A stretch of DNA of 64,000 bases from Sitta carolinensis (lineage: Eukaryota; Chordata; Aves; Passeriformes; Sittidae). The stretch is taken from assembly GCA_032173965.1 (NCBI GenBank), contig CM063311.1:186001-250000 (forward strand), in the 5' to 3' direction. Numbering within the stretch: position 1 is the stretch's first letter; the number at the start of each line of letters is the position of its first letter. Positions 23,001-35,000 of the stretch are shown in pieces. The translations under genes were made by a program, and so were the position numbers. Below the pieces are notes generated by a model that was given only the letters and a program-made list of their open reading frames with translations, was not told the DNA's origin and ran no database searches.

Positions 23001-26000
23001 GATTTAGTTTTGGGGATTTTTGGGGATTTATTGGGATTTTTGGGATTTTTGGGGGATTTTTGGGGGTTTTGGGGATTTTTTAGGGATTTATGGGGGATTT
23101 TTTAGGAATTCTATGGATTTTTTTTTTGTTTTTTAATTTTTTGGCAATGTTTTGGGAATTTTTTGGTGATTTTTTTGTGATTTTTTAGGTGAATTTTCAA
23201 AATAATTTGGGGTAATTTTGGGCTGATTTGGGGCTGATTTTGGGTGATTTTTGGGCTGATTTTGGGTGATTTTGGGGTGTTTTTTGGTGGTGATTTTGGG
23301 GTGGTTTTAAGGTGTTTTTTGGGATGATTTTGGGGTGATTTGGGGATGATATTGGGGTTTTTTGGGGTGATTTTGGGGGGGTTTTTAGGGTGGATTTTGG
23401 GCTGGGGTTTTGGTGTTTTTTAGGCTGATTTGGGGCAGATTTTGAAGCGATTTTGGGGTGATTTTAAGATGATTTTGGGGTGGTTTTAAGGTGGTTTTTG
23501 GGGTAGATTCTGGCACAATTTTGGCTGATTTTTGGGACAATTTTGGGTGATTTTTGGCACAATTTTGGCTGATTTTTGGGACAATTTTGGGTGATTTTTG
23601 GCACAATTTTGGGTGATTTTTGGGACAACTTTGGGTGATTTTTGGGACGTTTTTGGGCCGATTTTGGGGTTTTTTTTTTGGCCAGATCTACGACATGGCC
23701 GAGCCGCTGGTGCCCTGGCTGCCCGGGCCGAGGAGCTCGGGGGGATTTGGGGGTTTTGGGGGGAGATTTTGGGGGTTTTTTGGGGTGATTTTGGGATGAT
23801 TTGGGGGCAGATTTTGAAACGATTTTGGGGTGATTTTGGGGTGGTTTTAAGGTGGTTTTTGGGGTGGATTTTGGGTGGATTTTGAGGTGCTTTGGGGATG
23901 ATTTTGGGGTTTTTTTGGGGTGGATTTTGAGGTGTTTTTTGGGCTGATTTTGGGCTGATTTTGGGGCAGATTTTGAAGCGATTTTGGGATGATTTTGGGG
24001 TGGTTTAAGGTGGTTTTGGGGATTGGTGGTTTTGGACAATTTGGCTGATTTTCGGCAATTTTGGGTGATTTTTGGGACATTTTTGGGCCGATTTGCACAT
24101 TTTGGCGATTTTGCACAATTTGGGTGATTTTTGGGCAACTTTGGGTGATTTTTGGGACGTTTTGGGCGATTTGGGTTTTTTTTTTGGCCAGCTCTACGAC
24201 ATGGCTGAGCCGCTGGTGCCCTGGCTGCCCGGGCCGAGGAGCTCGGGGGGATTTGGGGGTTTTGGGGGGAGATTTTGGGGGTTTTTTGGGGTGATTTTGG
24301 GATGATTTGGGGGCAGATTTTGAAACGATTTTGGGGTGATTTTGGGGTGGTTTTAAGGTGGTTTTTGGGGTGGATTTTGGGTGGATTTTGAGGTGCTTTG
24401 GGGATGATTTTGGGGTTTTTTTGGGGTGGATTTTGAGGTGTTTTTTGGGCTGATTTTGGGCTGATTTTGGGGCAGATTTTGAAGCGATTTTGGGATGATT
24501 TTGGGGTGGTTTTAAGGTGGTTTTTGGGGTGGATTTTGGGTGGATTTTGGCACAATTTTGGCTGATTTTCGGGACAATTTTGGGTGATTTTTGGGACATT
24601 TTTGGGCCGATTTTGGCACAATTTTGGGCCGATTTTGGGACAATTTTGGGTGATTTTTGGGACAATTTTGGGTGATTTTTGGCACAATTTTGGGTGATTT
24701 TTGGGACAACTTTGGGTGATTTTTGGGACGTTTTTGGGCCGATTTTGGGGTTTTTTTTTTGGCCAGCTCTACGACATGGCCGAGCCGCTGGTGCCCTGGC
24801 TGCCCGGGCCGAGGAGCTCGGGGGGATTTGGGGGTTTTGGGGGGAGATTTTGGGGGTTTTTTGGGGTGATTTTGGGATGATTTGGGGGCAGATTTTGAAA
24901 CGATTTTGGGGTGATTTTGGGGTGGTTTTAAGGTGGTTTTTGGGGTGGATTTTGGGTGGATTTTGAGGTGCTTTGGGGATGATTTTGGGGTTTTTTTGGG
25001 GTGGATTTTGAGGTGTTTTTTGGGCTGATTTTGGGGCAGATTTTGAAGCGATTTTGGGATGATTTTGGGGTGGTTTTAAGGTGGTTTTTGGGGTGGATTT
25101 TGGGTGGATTTTGGCACAATTTTGGCCGATTTTGGGACAATTTTGGGTGATTTTTGGGACATTTTTGGGCCGATTTTGGGGGTTTTTTTTTGGCCAGCTC
25201 TATGACATGGCCGAGCCGCTGGTGCCCTGGCTGCCCGGGCCGCACCGGCGCGTCCCGCAGCTCCTGAGCCGCCTGCGCGGCTTCGTGGCGCGGCGGGTGC
25301 GGGAGAACGCGCGGAAACCTCGACCCCCGCGACCCCCGCGACTTCATCGACGCCTTCCTCATCCAGATGGACAAGGTGGGATTTGGGCAGGGTCCGGGGG
25401 GGGGGTGGGGGGGTGGGGGGTGCTGGGTGGGTCTTGGAGGGGTTTGAGGAGGAATTTTGGGGGGTGCTGAGGGGATTTGGGGGGTCCGGGAGGGGGTTTG
25501 GGGTCCTGGATGGGTCTTGGATGGGTTTGAGGGGAGATTTTGGGGGTTTCTGGGGGGATTTGGGGGAGATTTGAGGGGGTTTGTGGGGTCTTGGAGGGGA
25601 TTTGGGGGTGTTGGAGGGGGTTTGGGGGTCTTGGAGGGGGTTTGGGGGTTGCTGGGGGGATTTGGGGGAGATTTGGGGGAGTTTGGGGGTCTTGGAGGGT
25701 GTTGGGGGGTGCTGGATGGGTCTTGGAGGGGTTTGAGGGGAGATTTTGGGGGGTTCTGAGGGGATTTGGGGGAGATTTAAGGGGATTTGGGGGGTTTTGG
25801 AGGGGGTTTGGGGTCCTGGATGGGATTTGGGGGCGTTTGGGGGGTCTTGGAGGGGATTTGGGGGGTCCTGGATGGGTCTTGGAGGGGTTTGAGGGGAGAT
25901 TTTGGGGGTTCTGAGGGGATTTGGGGGAGATTTGAGGGGGTTTGTGGAGTCTTGGAGGGGATTTGGGGGGTGTTGGAGGGGGTTTGGGGGGTCTTGGAGG

Positions 26001-29000
26001 GGTTTGGGGGGTGCTGGGGGGATTTGGGGGAGATTTGGGGGAGTTTGGGGGGTCTTGGAGGGTGTTGGGGGGTGCTGGATGGTCTTGGAGGGGTTTGAGG
26101 GGAGATTTTGGGGGGTTCTGAGGGATTTGGGGGAGATTTAAGGGGGTTTGTGGGGTTTTGGTGGGGGTTTGAGGGTCCTGGATGGGATTTGAGGGGGTTT
26201 GGGTTGGAGGCGGTTTGGGGGGTCCTGGGTGGGTCTTGGGTGGGTTTGAGGAGAGATTTTGGGGGGTTTTGAGGGGATTTGGGGGAGATTTGAGGGGGTT
26301 TGGGGGGTCTTGGAGGGGGTTTGGGGGGTGCTGGGGGATTTAGGGGAGATTTGAGGGGGTTTGGGGGATCTTGGAGGGTGTTGGGGGGTCTTGGAGGGGG
26401 TTTGGGGGGTTCTGGGTGGGTCTTGGAGGGGTTTGAGGGGAGATTTTGGGGGGTGCTGAGGGGATTTGGGGAGATTTGAGGGGGTTTGGGGGGTCTTGGA
26501 GGGCGTTGGGGGGTCTTGGAGGGGGTTTGGGGGTGTTGGAGGGGATTTGGGGGGTGCTGGGGGGATTTGGGGGGGTTTCGGGGTCCGGAGGGGGTTTGGG
26601 GGTCCTGGGTGGGTCTTGGTGGGTTTGAGGGGAGATTTTGGGGGTTTCTGGCGGGATTTGGGGGAGATTTGGGGGGGTTTGGGGGGTCTTGGAGGGGATT
26701 TGGGGGGTTCTGGATGGGTCTTGGAGGGGTTTGAGGAGAGATTTTGGGGAGTTCTGAAGGGATTTGGGGGGTCCGGGAGGGGGTTTTGGGGGTCATGGAA
26801 AGGTTTGAGGGGAGATTTTGGGGTTTTAAGGGGATTTGGGGGAGATTTGAGGGGGTTTGCGGGGTCTTGGAGGCGGTTTGGGGGGTACTGGGTGGGTCTT
26901 GGGTGGGTTTGAGGAGAGATTTTGGGGGATTCTGAGGGGATTTGGGGAGATTTGAGGGGTTTGCGGGGTCTTGGAGGCGGTTTGGGGGGTATGGGTGGTC
27001 TTGGGTGGGTTGAGGGATTTTGGGGGTTCTGAGGGTTTGGGGAGATTTGAGGGGGTTTGGGGGTCTTGAGGGGTTTGGGGGTGCTGGGGGATTTGGGGGA
27101 GATTTGGGGGCGTTTGGGGGTCCTGGATGGGATTTGGGGGTTTTGGGGGGTCCTGGGTCGGTCTTGGGTGGGTTTGAGGAGAGATTTTGGGGGTTTCTGG
27201 CGGGATTTGGGGGAGATTTGAGGGGGTTTGGGGGGTCTTGGTGGGGTTTGGGGGTCCTGGAGGGGAACTGGGGGGTCCTGGGTGGGTCTTGGAGGGGTTT
27301 GAGGGGAGATTTTGGGGGGTTCTGAGGGGATTTGGGGGAGATTTGAGGGGAATTGGGGGGTCCTGGGTGGGTCTTGGAGGGGTTTGAGGGGAATTTTGGG
27401 GGTTCTGAGGGGATTTGGGGGGTCCGGGAGGGGTTTGGGGAATCCCGGAGAGATTTTGGGGGGATCCTGGAAGGCTTTTTGGGGGGATTTATGGGATTTA
27501 TGGCTCCGGGGGGGATTATTTTGGTATTTAGGGACCACGGTGCGGTTTGGGGCGGATCCTGGGGCGATTCCCGGGTTTTTGGGGCGTTTCCCAGATTTTT
27601 GGGGCGGTTCCCGCATTTTTGGGGCGGTTCCCAGATTTTTTGGGGAGATTCCTGTATTTTTGGGTGGATCCTGGGGCGGTTCCCGGATTTCTGGGGCGGT
27701 TCCCGGATATTTTGGGGCGGATCCTGGGGCGGGTTCTCCGATTTCTGGGGCGTTTCCCGGATTTTGGGTTCCTTTTGGGGCGGTTCCCGGATTTTTTTGT
27801 GGCGGATCCTGGGGCGATTCCCGGATTTTTGTGGCGGTTCCCGGATTTCTGGGGCGATTTCCGGATTTCTGGGGCGGTTCCTGGGGCGGATCCTGTATTT
27901 TTTGGGCAGATCCTGGGGCGGTTCCCGGATTTTTGGGGAGATTCCCGTTTTTTTGGGGCGGATCCTGGCGCGGTTCCTGGATTTCTGGGGCGCTTCCCGG
28001 ATTTTTTGGGGCGATTCCTGTATATTTGGGTGGATCCTGGGGCGATTCCCGGATTTTTTGGGCATTTCCGGATTTCTGAGGCGTTTCCCGGATTTCTGGG
28101 GCGGTTCCCGATTTTTTGGGCGGTTCCCGATTTTCTGGGGCGGTTCCCGGATTTTTAGGGCGGATCCTGGGGCGGTTCCCGGATTTTTGTGGGCGTCGAG
28201 ATCCTGGGGCGATTTCCTGTATTTTGGGGGGTCCTGGGGCGGTTCCCGGTTTTTTTGGGGCGATTCACAGATTTTTGGGGCGATTCCTGTTTTTTGGGGT
28301 GGATCCTGGGCGGTTCCTGGATTTCTGGGGCGTTCCCGATTTTTGGGGCGATTCCGTATTATTTGGGGTGGATCCTGGGCGATTCCCGGATTTTTTGGCG
28401 GTTTCCCGGATTTCTGGGCGTCCGGATTCTGGGGCGCTTCCCCGATTTTCTGGGCGGTTTCCCAGATTTCTGGGGCGGTTCCCGATTTTTTGGGCGGTTC
28501 CCAATTGGGGCGAGTTCCCGGTATTTTTGGGTGGATCCTGGGGCGTTCCGTATGGTATCTGGGGCGGTTCCCGCATTTTTGGGGCGGTTCCAGATTTTTT
28601 GGGGCGATTCCTGTATTTTTGTGGCGGATCCTGGGGCGTTTCCGGTTTTTGGGGCGGTTCCCGATTTCTGGGGCGATTTTCCCGATTTTAGGGTCCGAAT
28701 TCTGGGGCGGTTCCTTTTTTGGGTGGATCTGGGGCATTTCCCGATTTCTGGGGCGGTTCCCGCATTTTTGGGGCGTCCCGATTTTTTGGGGCGATTCCTG
28801 TATTTTTGGGTGGATCCTGGGGCGTTTCCCGGATTTCTGGGGCGGTTCCCGCATTTTTGGGCGGGTTCCCAGATTTTCTGGGGCGATTCCTGTATTTTTG
28901 GGGTGGATCCTGGGGCGGTTCCCGGGTTTTTGGGGCGATTCCCAGATTTTTGGGGCGATTCCCAGATTTTTGGGGCGATTCCTGTATTTTTGGGGTGGAT

Positions 29001-32000
29001 CCTGGGGCGGTTCCTGGATTTCTGGGGCGGTTCCCAGATTTTTGGGGCGGTTCCCGGATTTTTGGGGCGGATCCTGGGGCGTTTCCTGTATTTTTGGGGT
29101 GGATCCTGGGGCGATTCCCGGATTTTTGTGGCGGTTCCCGGATTTTTGGGGTGGATCCTGGGGCGTTTCCTGGATTTCTGGGGCATTTCCCGGATTTTTT
29201 TGGGCGGATCCTGGGGCGTTTCCCGGGTTTTTGGGGCGGTTCCCGGATTTTTTGGGGCGGTTCCCGGATTTCTGGGCTCCGGGCAGGAGAAGGACGATCC
29301 CAGCTCGGAGTTCACCATGGAGAACCTGGAGCTCACCACGCTGAACCTTTTCTTCGCCGGCACGGAGACCGTGAGCTCCACGCTGCGCTTCGGCCTCCTC
29401 TTCCTCATGCGGCACCCGCACGTGGAAGGTGCGCCCCCAAATCCCCAAAATCCACAGATTTCCAAAGTTCTGATTTTCTAGCTTTCCGAAATCCTCAAGT
29501 TTCCAAAATCCCCGAATTTGTCAAATGCTCAAAATTCACAAATTCTCGAATTCACAAATTTCCAAATTCTCAAATTTCCAAATTCTCAAAATTCCCAAAT
29601 TCTCAAAATTTCCAAACTTCCAAATTCTCAAAATTCACAAATTCTCAAAATTCCTAAATTTCAAAAATTCCCAAATTCCCAAATTCTCAAAATTCTGAAT
29701 TTTCCAAATTCCAAAGTTCCAAAATGCCAAAAATCCTAAATTCAGAAATTCACAAATTCCTCAATCCCCAAATTTCCAAAGTCCCCAAATTCTCAAAATT
29801 CCCAAATTTCTGATTTTCCAAATTTCCAAAAATTCCCAAATCCTCGAAGTTCCAAAATTCCCAAATTCCCAAATCCCCCATTCCCAAATCCCAAATCGTA
29901 AACTCCAAATCCCAAACCCCAATCCCCAAATCCCCCAAATCCCCAAATCCCCAAATCCCAAAATCCCCAAATCCCAAATCCCTGATCCCAATCCCAAATC
30001 CCAAACCCCAAATCCCCAATCCCAGAGCGAATTTTCCAGGAGATCTCGGCCGTGATCGGGCCCGGCCGGGTCCCGGCGCTCTCCGACCGCTCCCAATCCC
30101 AAATATCCCAAATCCCCAAATCCCAAATCCCTGATCCCAATCCCAGTCCCAAATCCCAAATCCCCAATCCCTGATCCAAATCCCCAATCCCAAACCCCCA
30201 TCCCCAATCCCAAATCTCCAAATCCCCAATCCCAAATCCCAAACCCCCAAACCCTAAACCCCAAATCCCAAATCCCCAAATCCCCAAATCCCCAATCCCA
30301 AACCCCAAATCCCCAAATCCCAAATCCCTGATCCCAATCCCAAATCCCCAATTCCCAATCCCAAATCCCAATCCCCAATCCCATTCCCAGAGCGGATTTT
30401 CCAGGAGATCTCAGCCGTGATCGGGCCCGGCCGGGTCCTGGCACTCTCCGACCGCTCCCAATCCCACAATCCCTGATCCCAATCCCCAAATCCCAAAATC
30501 CCTGATCCCAATCCCATTCCCAGAGCGGATTTTCCGGGAGATCTCGGCCGTGATCGGGCCCGGCCGGGTCCCGGCGCTCTCCGACCGCCCGCAGATGCCG
30601 TTCACCGAGGCCGTGATCCACGAGATCCAGCGCTGCAGCGACCTGCTGCCCATGAACGTCCCGCACCGCGTCACCAGGGACACGGAATTCCGGGGATTCC
30701 ACATCCCTAAGGTCGGGAAAATGCCAAAATCCAAAAAAATCCCCCCCAAAAAAACCAAAATCCAAAAAAATTCCCAAAATTCCCTCAAAATCCCCTGACC
30801 TGCTGCTCGTGAACATCCCCACTGAGTGACCAGGGACACGGAATTCCGGGGATTCCACATCCCTGAGGTCGGGAAAATCCAAAAAAAACCCCAAAAATCC
30901 CCCCAAAAAAAACCCAAAATCCAAAAAAATTCCCAAAATTCCCTCAAATCCCCTGACCTGCTGCTTGTGAACGTCCCACACCATGTCACCAGGGACACGG
31001 AATTCCGGGGATTCCACATCCCTAAGGTCGGGAAAATCCCAAAATCCAAAAAAATCCCCCCAAAAATCCCCCCAAAAATCCCCCAAAATCCAAAAAAATT
31101 CCATCAAAAAAAACCCAAAATCAAAAAAAAATTCCACCAAAATTCCCCCCAAATCCCCTGACCTGCTGCCCAGGAACGTCCCGCACTGCATCACCAGGGA
31201 CGTGGAATTCCGGGGATTCCACGTCCCTGAGGTTGGGAAAATCCAAAAAAAACCCCAAAAATACTCCCAAAAATACCCCAAAATCCAAAAAAATTCCTCT
31301 AAAATCCCCCCAAAATCATCTGGAACCCCTGAAATTCCCTAAAAAAAGTCCCTAAAACTGCTCAGAAATGACCCCAGATGACCCCAACTGACCCAATGAC
31401 CCCAATGAACCCAATGACCAATGACCCCAATGACCCCAAATGACCAATGACCCCAGATGACCCCAACTGACCCCAATGACCCCAACTGACCCCAATGACC
31501 CCAATACCCAATGACCCCAATGACCCCAATGACCCCAATGACCCCAATGACCCAATGACCCCAATGACCCCAACTGACCCCAACTGACCCCAATGACACT
31601 CCCAATGACCCGACCCCAATGACCCCAACTGACCCCAATGACCCCAATGACCCCAATGACCCCAATGACCCCAATGACCCCAATGACCCCAATACTGACC
31701 CCAACTGACCCCAATGACCCCAATGACCCCAATGACCCCAACTGACCCCAATGACCCCAATGACCCCAATGACCCCAATGACCCCAATGACCCCAATGAC
31801 CCCAATGACCCCAATGACCCCCAATGACCCCAATGACCCCAATGACCCCAATGCCCCAATGACCCCAATGACCCCAATGACTGACCCCAATGACCCTCCA
31901 ATGACCCAATGACCCCAATGACCCCAAATGACCCAATGCCCAATGACCCAATGACCCCAAACAATGACCCCAACTGACCCCAATGACCCCAACTGACCCC

Positions 32001-35000
32001 AATGACCCCAACTGACCCCAACTGACCCCAATGACCCCAACTGACCCCAATGACCCCAACTGACCCCAATGACCCCAATGACCCCAATGACCCCAACTGA
32101 CCCCAATGACCCCAATGACCCCAATGACCCCAATGACAATGACCCCCCAATGACCCCAATGACCCCAATGACCCCAATGACCCCAACTGACCCACAATGA
32201 CCCAACTGACCCCAATGACCCAAATGACCCCAAACTGACCCCAATGACCCCAATGACCCCAATGACCCAAACCCAACTGACCCCAATGACCCCAACTGAC
32301 CCCAACTGACCCCAATGACCCCAACTGACCCCAATGACCCCAATGACCCCAACTGACCCCAAATGACCCAAACTGAACCAAATGACCCCAATGACCCAAT
32401 GACCCCAACTGACCCCAATGACCCCAATGACCCCAACTGACCCCAATGACCCCAATGACCCCAATGACCCCAATGACCCCAACTGACCCCAAATGACCCC
32501 AATGACCCCAACTGACCCCAATGACCCCAACTGACCCCAACTGACCCCAAATGACCCAAACTGACCCCAACTGACCCCAATGACCCCAATGACCCCAATG
32601 ACCCCAACTGACCCCAACTGACCCCAACTGACCCCAATGACCCCAACTGACCCCAATGACCCCAATGACCCCAACTGACCCCAATGACCCCAATGACCCC
32701 AATGACCCCAATGACCCCAATGACCCCAACTGACCCCAATGACCCCAATGACCCCAACTGACCCCAATGACCCCAAATGACCCCAAATGACCCCAATGAC
32801 CCCAAATGACCCCAATGACCCCAATGACCCCAATGACCCCAAATGACCCCAACTGACCCCAATGACCCAACTGACCCCAACTGACCCCAACTGACCCCAA
32901 CTGACCCCAATGACCCCAAATGACCCCAATGACCCCAAATGACCCCAATGACCCCAATGACCCCAACTGACCCCAATGACCCCAATGACCCCAAATGACC
33001 CCAATGACCCCAATGACCCCAACTGACCCCAATGACCCCAATGACCCCAACTGACCCCAATGACCTCAATGACCCCAATGACCCCAAATGACCCCAAATG
33101 ACCCCAAATGACCCCAATGACCCCTCTGACCCCAATGACCCCAATGACCCCAGATGACCCCAAATGACCCCAAATGACCCCAATGACCCCAGATGACCCC
33201 AACTGACCCCAACTGACCCCACAACTGGCCCAAGCAATCCCTCTGACCCCAACTGACCCCTCTGACCCCAACTGACCCCTCTCACCCCACAAGTGACCCC
33301 AAATGACCCCACTGACCCCAACTGACCCCACAAGTGACCCCTCTCGCCCCACAAGTGACCCCAACTGACCCCAACTGACCCCAACTGACCCCTCTGACCC
33401 TGAATGACCCCAACTGTCCCCACAAGTGTCCCCTCTGACCCCAACTGACCCCAACTGACCCCTGTGACCCCCCTGACCCCAAATGACCCCTTTCGCCCCA
33501 CAACTGACCCCAAGTGACCCCAACTGACCCCTGTGACCCCCCTGACCCCTGTGACCCCCCCCCGTGACCCCGCAGGGCACGGACGTGTTCCCGCTGCTCA
33601 CCTCCGTCCTGCACGACCCAAAGCCTTCAAGAATCCCCAGAGCTTCGACCCCGGGAACTTCCTGGACGAGCAGGGCCGGTTCCAGCGCAACGAGGCCTTC
33701 GTGCCCTTCTCGGCCGGTGCGTGTCCCAAAGAGCCCAGAAATACCGGGGGAGGGCCCAGAAACACCGGGAAAGGGCTCAAATTCACCAGGGAAGGGCTCA
33801 GAAACACCCGGGGAGGGCTCAAAGACACCTGGGAAGGGCTGAAAACAGCCCAAAACCGGCTCAGAAACACCCGGGAAAGGGCTCAGAAACACCGGGAATG
33901 GGCTCAGAAACACCGGGAATGGGCTCAGAAACACCGGGAAGGGCTCAGAACAGCCCAAAACCGGCTCAGAAACACCCGGGAATGGGCTCAGAACAGCCCA
34001 AAACCGGCTCAAAAACACCGGGAAAGGGCTCAGAAACACCGGGAAAGGGCTCAGAAAACACCGGGAAAGGGCTCAGAACAGCCCAAAACCGGCTCAGAAA
34101 CACCGGGAAAGGGCTTAGAACAGCCCAAAACCGGCTCAAAAACACCGGGAATGGGCTCAGAAACACCGGGAAAGGGCTCAGAAACACCCGGGAATGGGCT
34201 CAGAAACACCAGGAAAGGGCTCAGAAACACCGGGAATGGGCTCAGAAACACCAGGAATGGGCTCAGAAACACCGGGAAGGGCTCAGAAACACCGGGAATG
34301 GGCTCAGAAACACCGGGAAAGGGCTCAGAAACACCGGGAATGGGCTCAGAAACACCGGGAAGGGCTCAGAAACACCGGGAATGGGCTCAGAAACACCGGG
34401 AATGGGCTCAAGAAAACGGAAAAGGGCTCAGAAACACCGGGAAAGGGCTCAGAAACACCGGGAAAGGGCTCAGAAACACCGGGAATGGGCTCAGAAACAC
34501 ACGGGAATGGGCTCAGAAACACCGGGAATGGGCTCAGAAACACCGGGAATGGGCTCAGAAACACCGGGAAAGGGCTCAGAAACACCGGGAATGGGCTCAG
34601 AAACACCGGGAATGGGCTCAGAAAACACCGGGAATGGGCTCAGAAACACCGGGAATGGGCTCAGAAACACCGGGAATGGGCTCAGAAACAAACCGGGAAA
34701 GGGAAGGGCTCAGAAACACCGGGAATGGGCTCAGAAACACCGGGAATGGGCTCAGAAACACCGGGAATGGGCTCAGAAACACCGGGAATGGGCTCAGAAA
34801 CACCGGGAATGGGCTCAGAAACACCGGGAAAGGGCTCAGAAACCCGGGAAGGGCTCAGAAACACCGGGGCGAAATGGGCTCAGAAACACCGGGAATGGGC
34901 TCAGAAACACCGGGAATGGGCTCAGAAACACCGGAAGGGCTCAGAAACCGGCTCAGACAGAAGTCAGAACACGGGAATGGGCTCAGAAACAGCCAAAACT

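Noticed and set aside
25777..29448. A 1223-codon open frame on the minus strand rich in P, N and K
   Set aside because: Pure repeat translation antisense to CYP2 introns 5 and exon 6.
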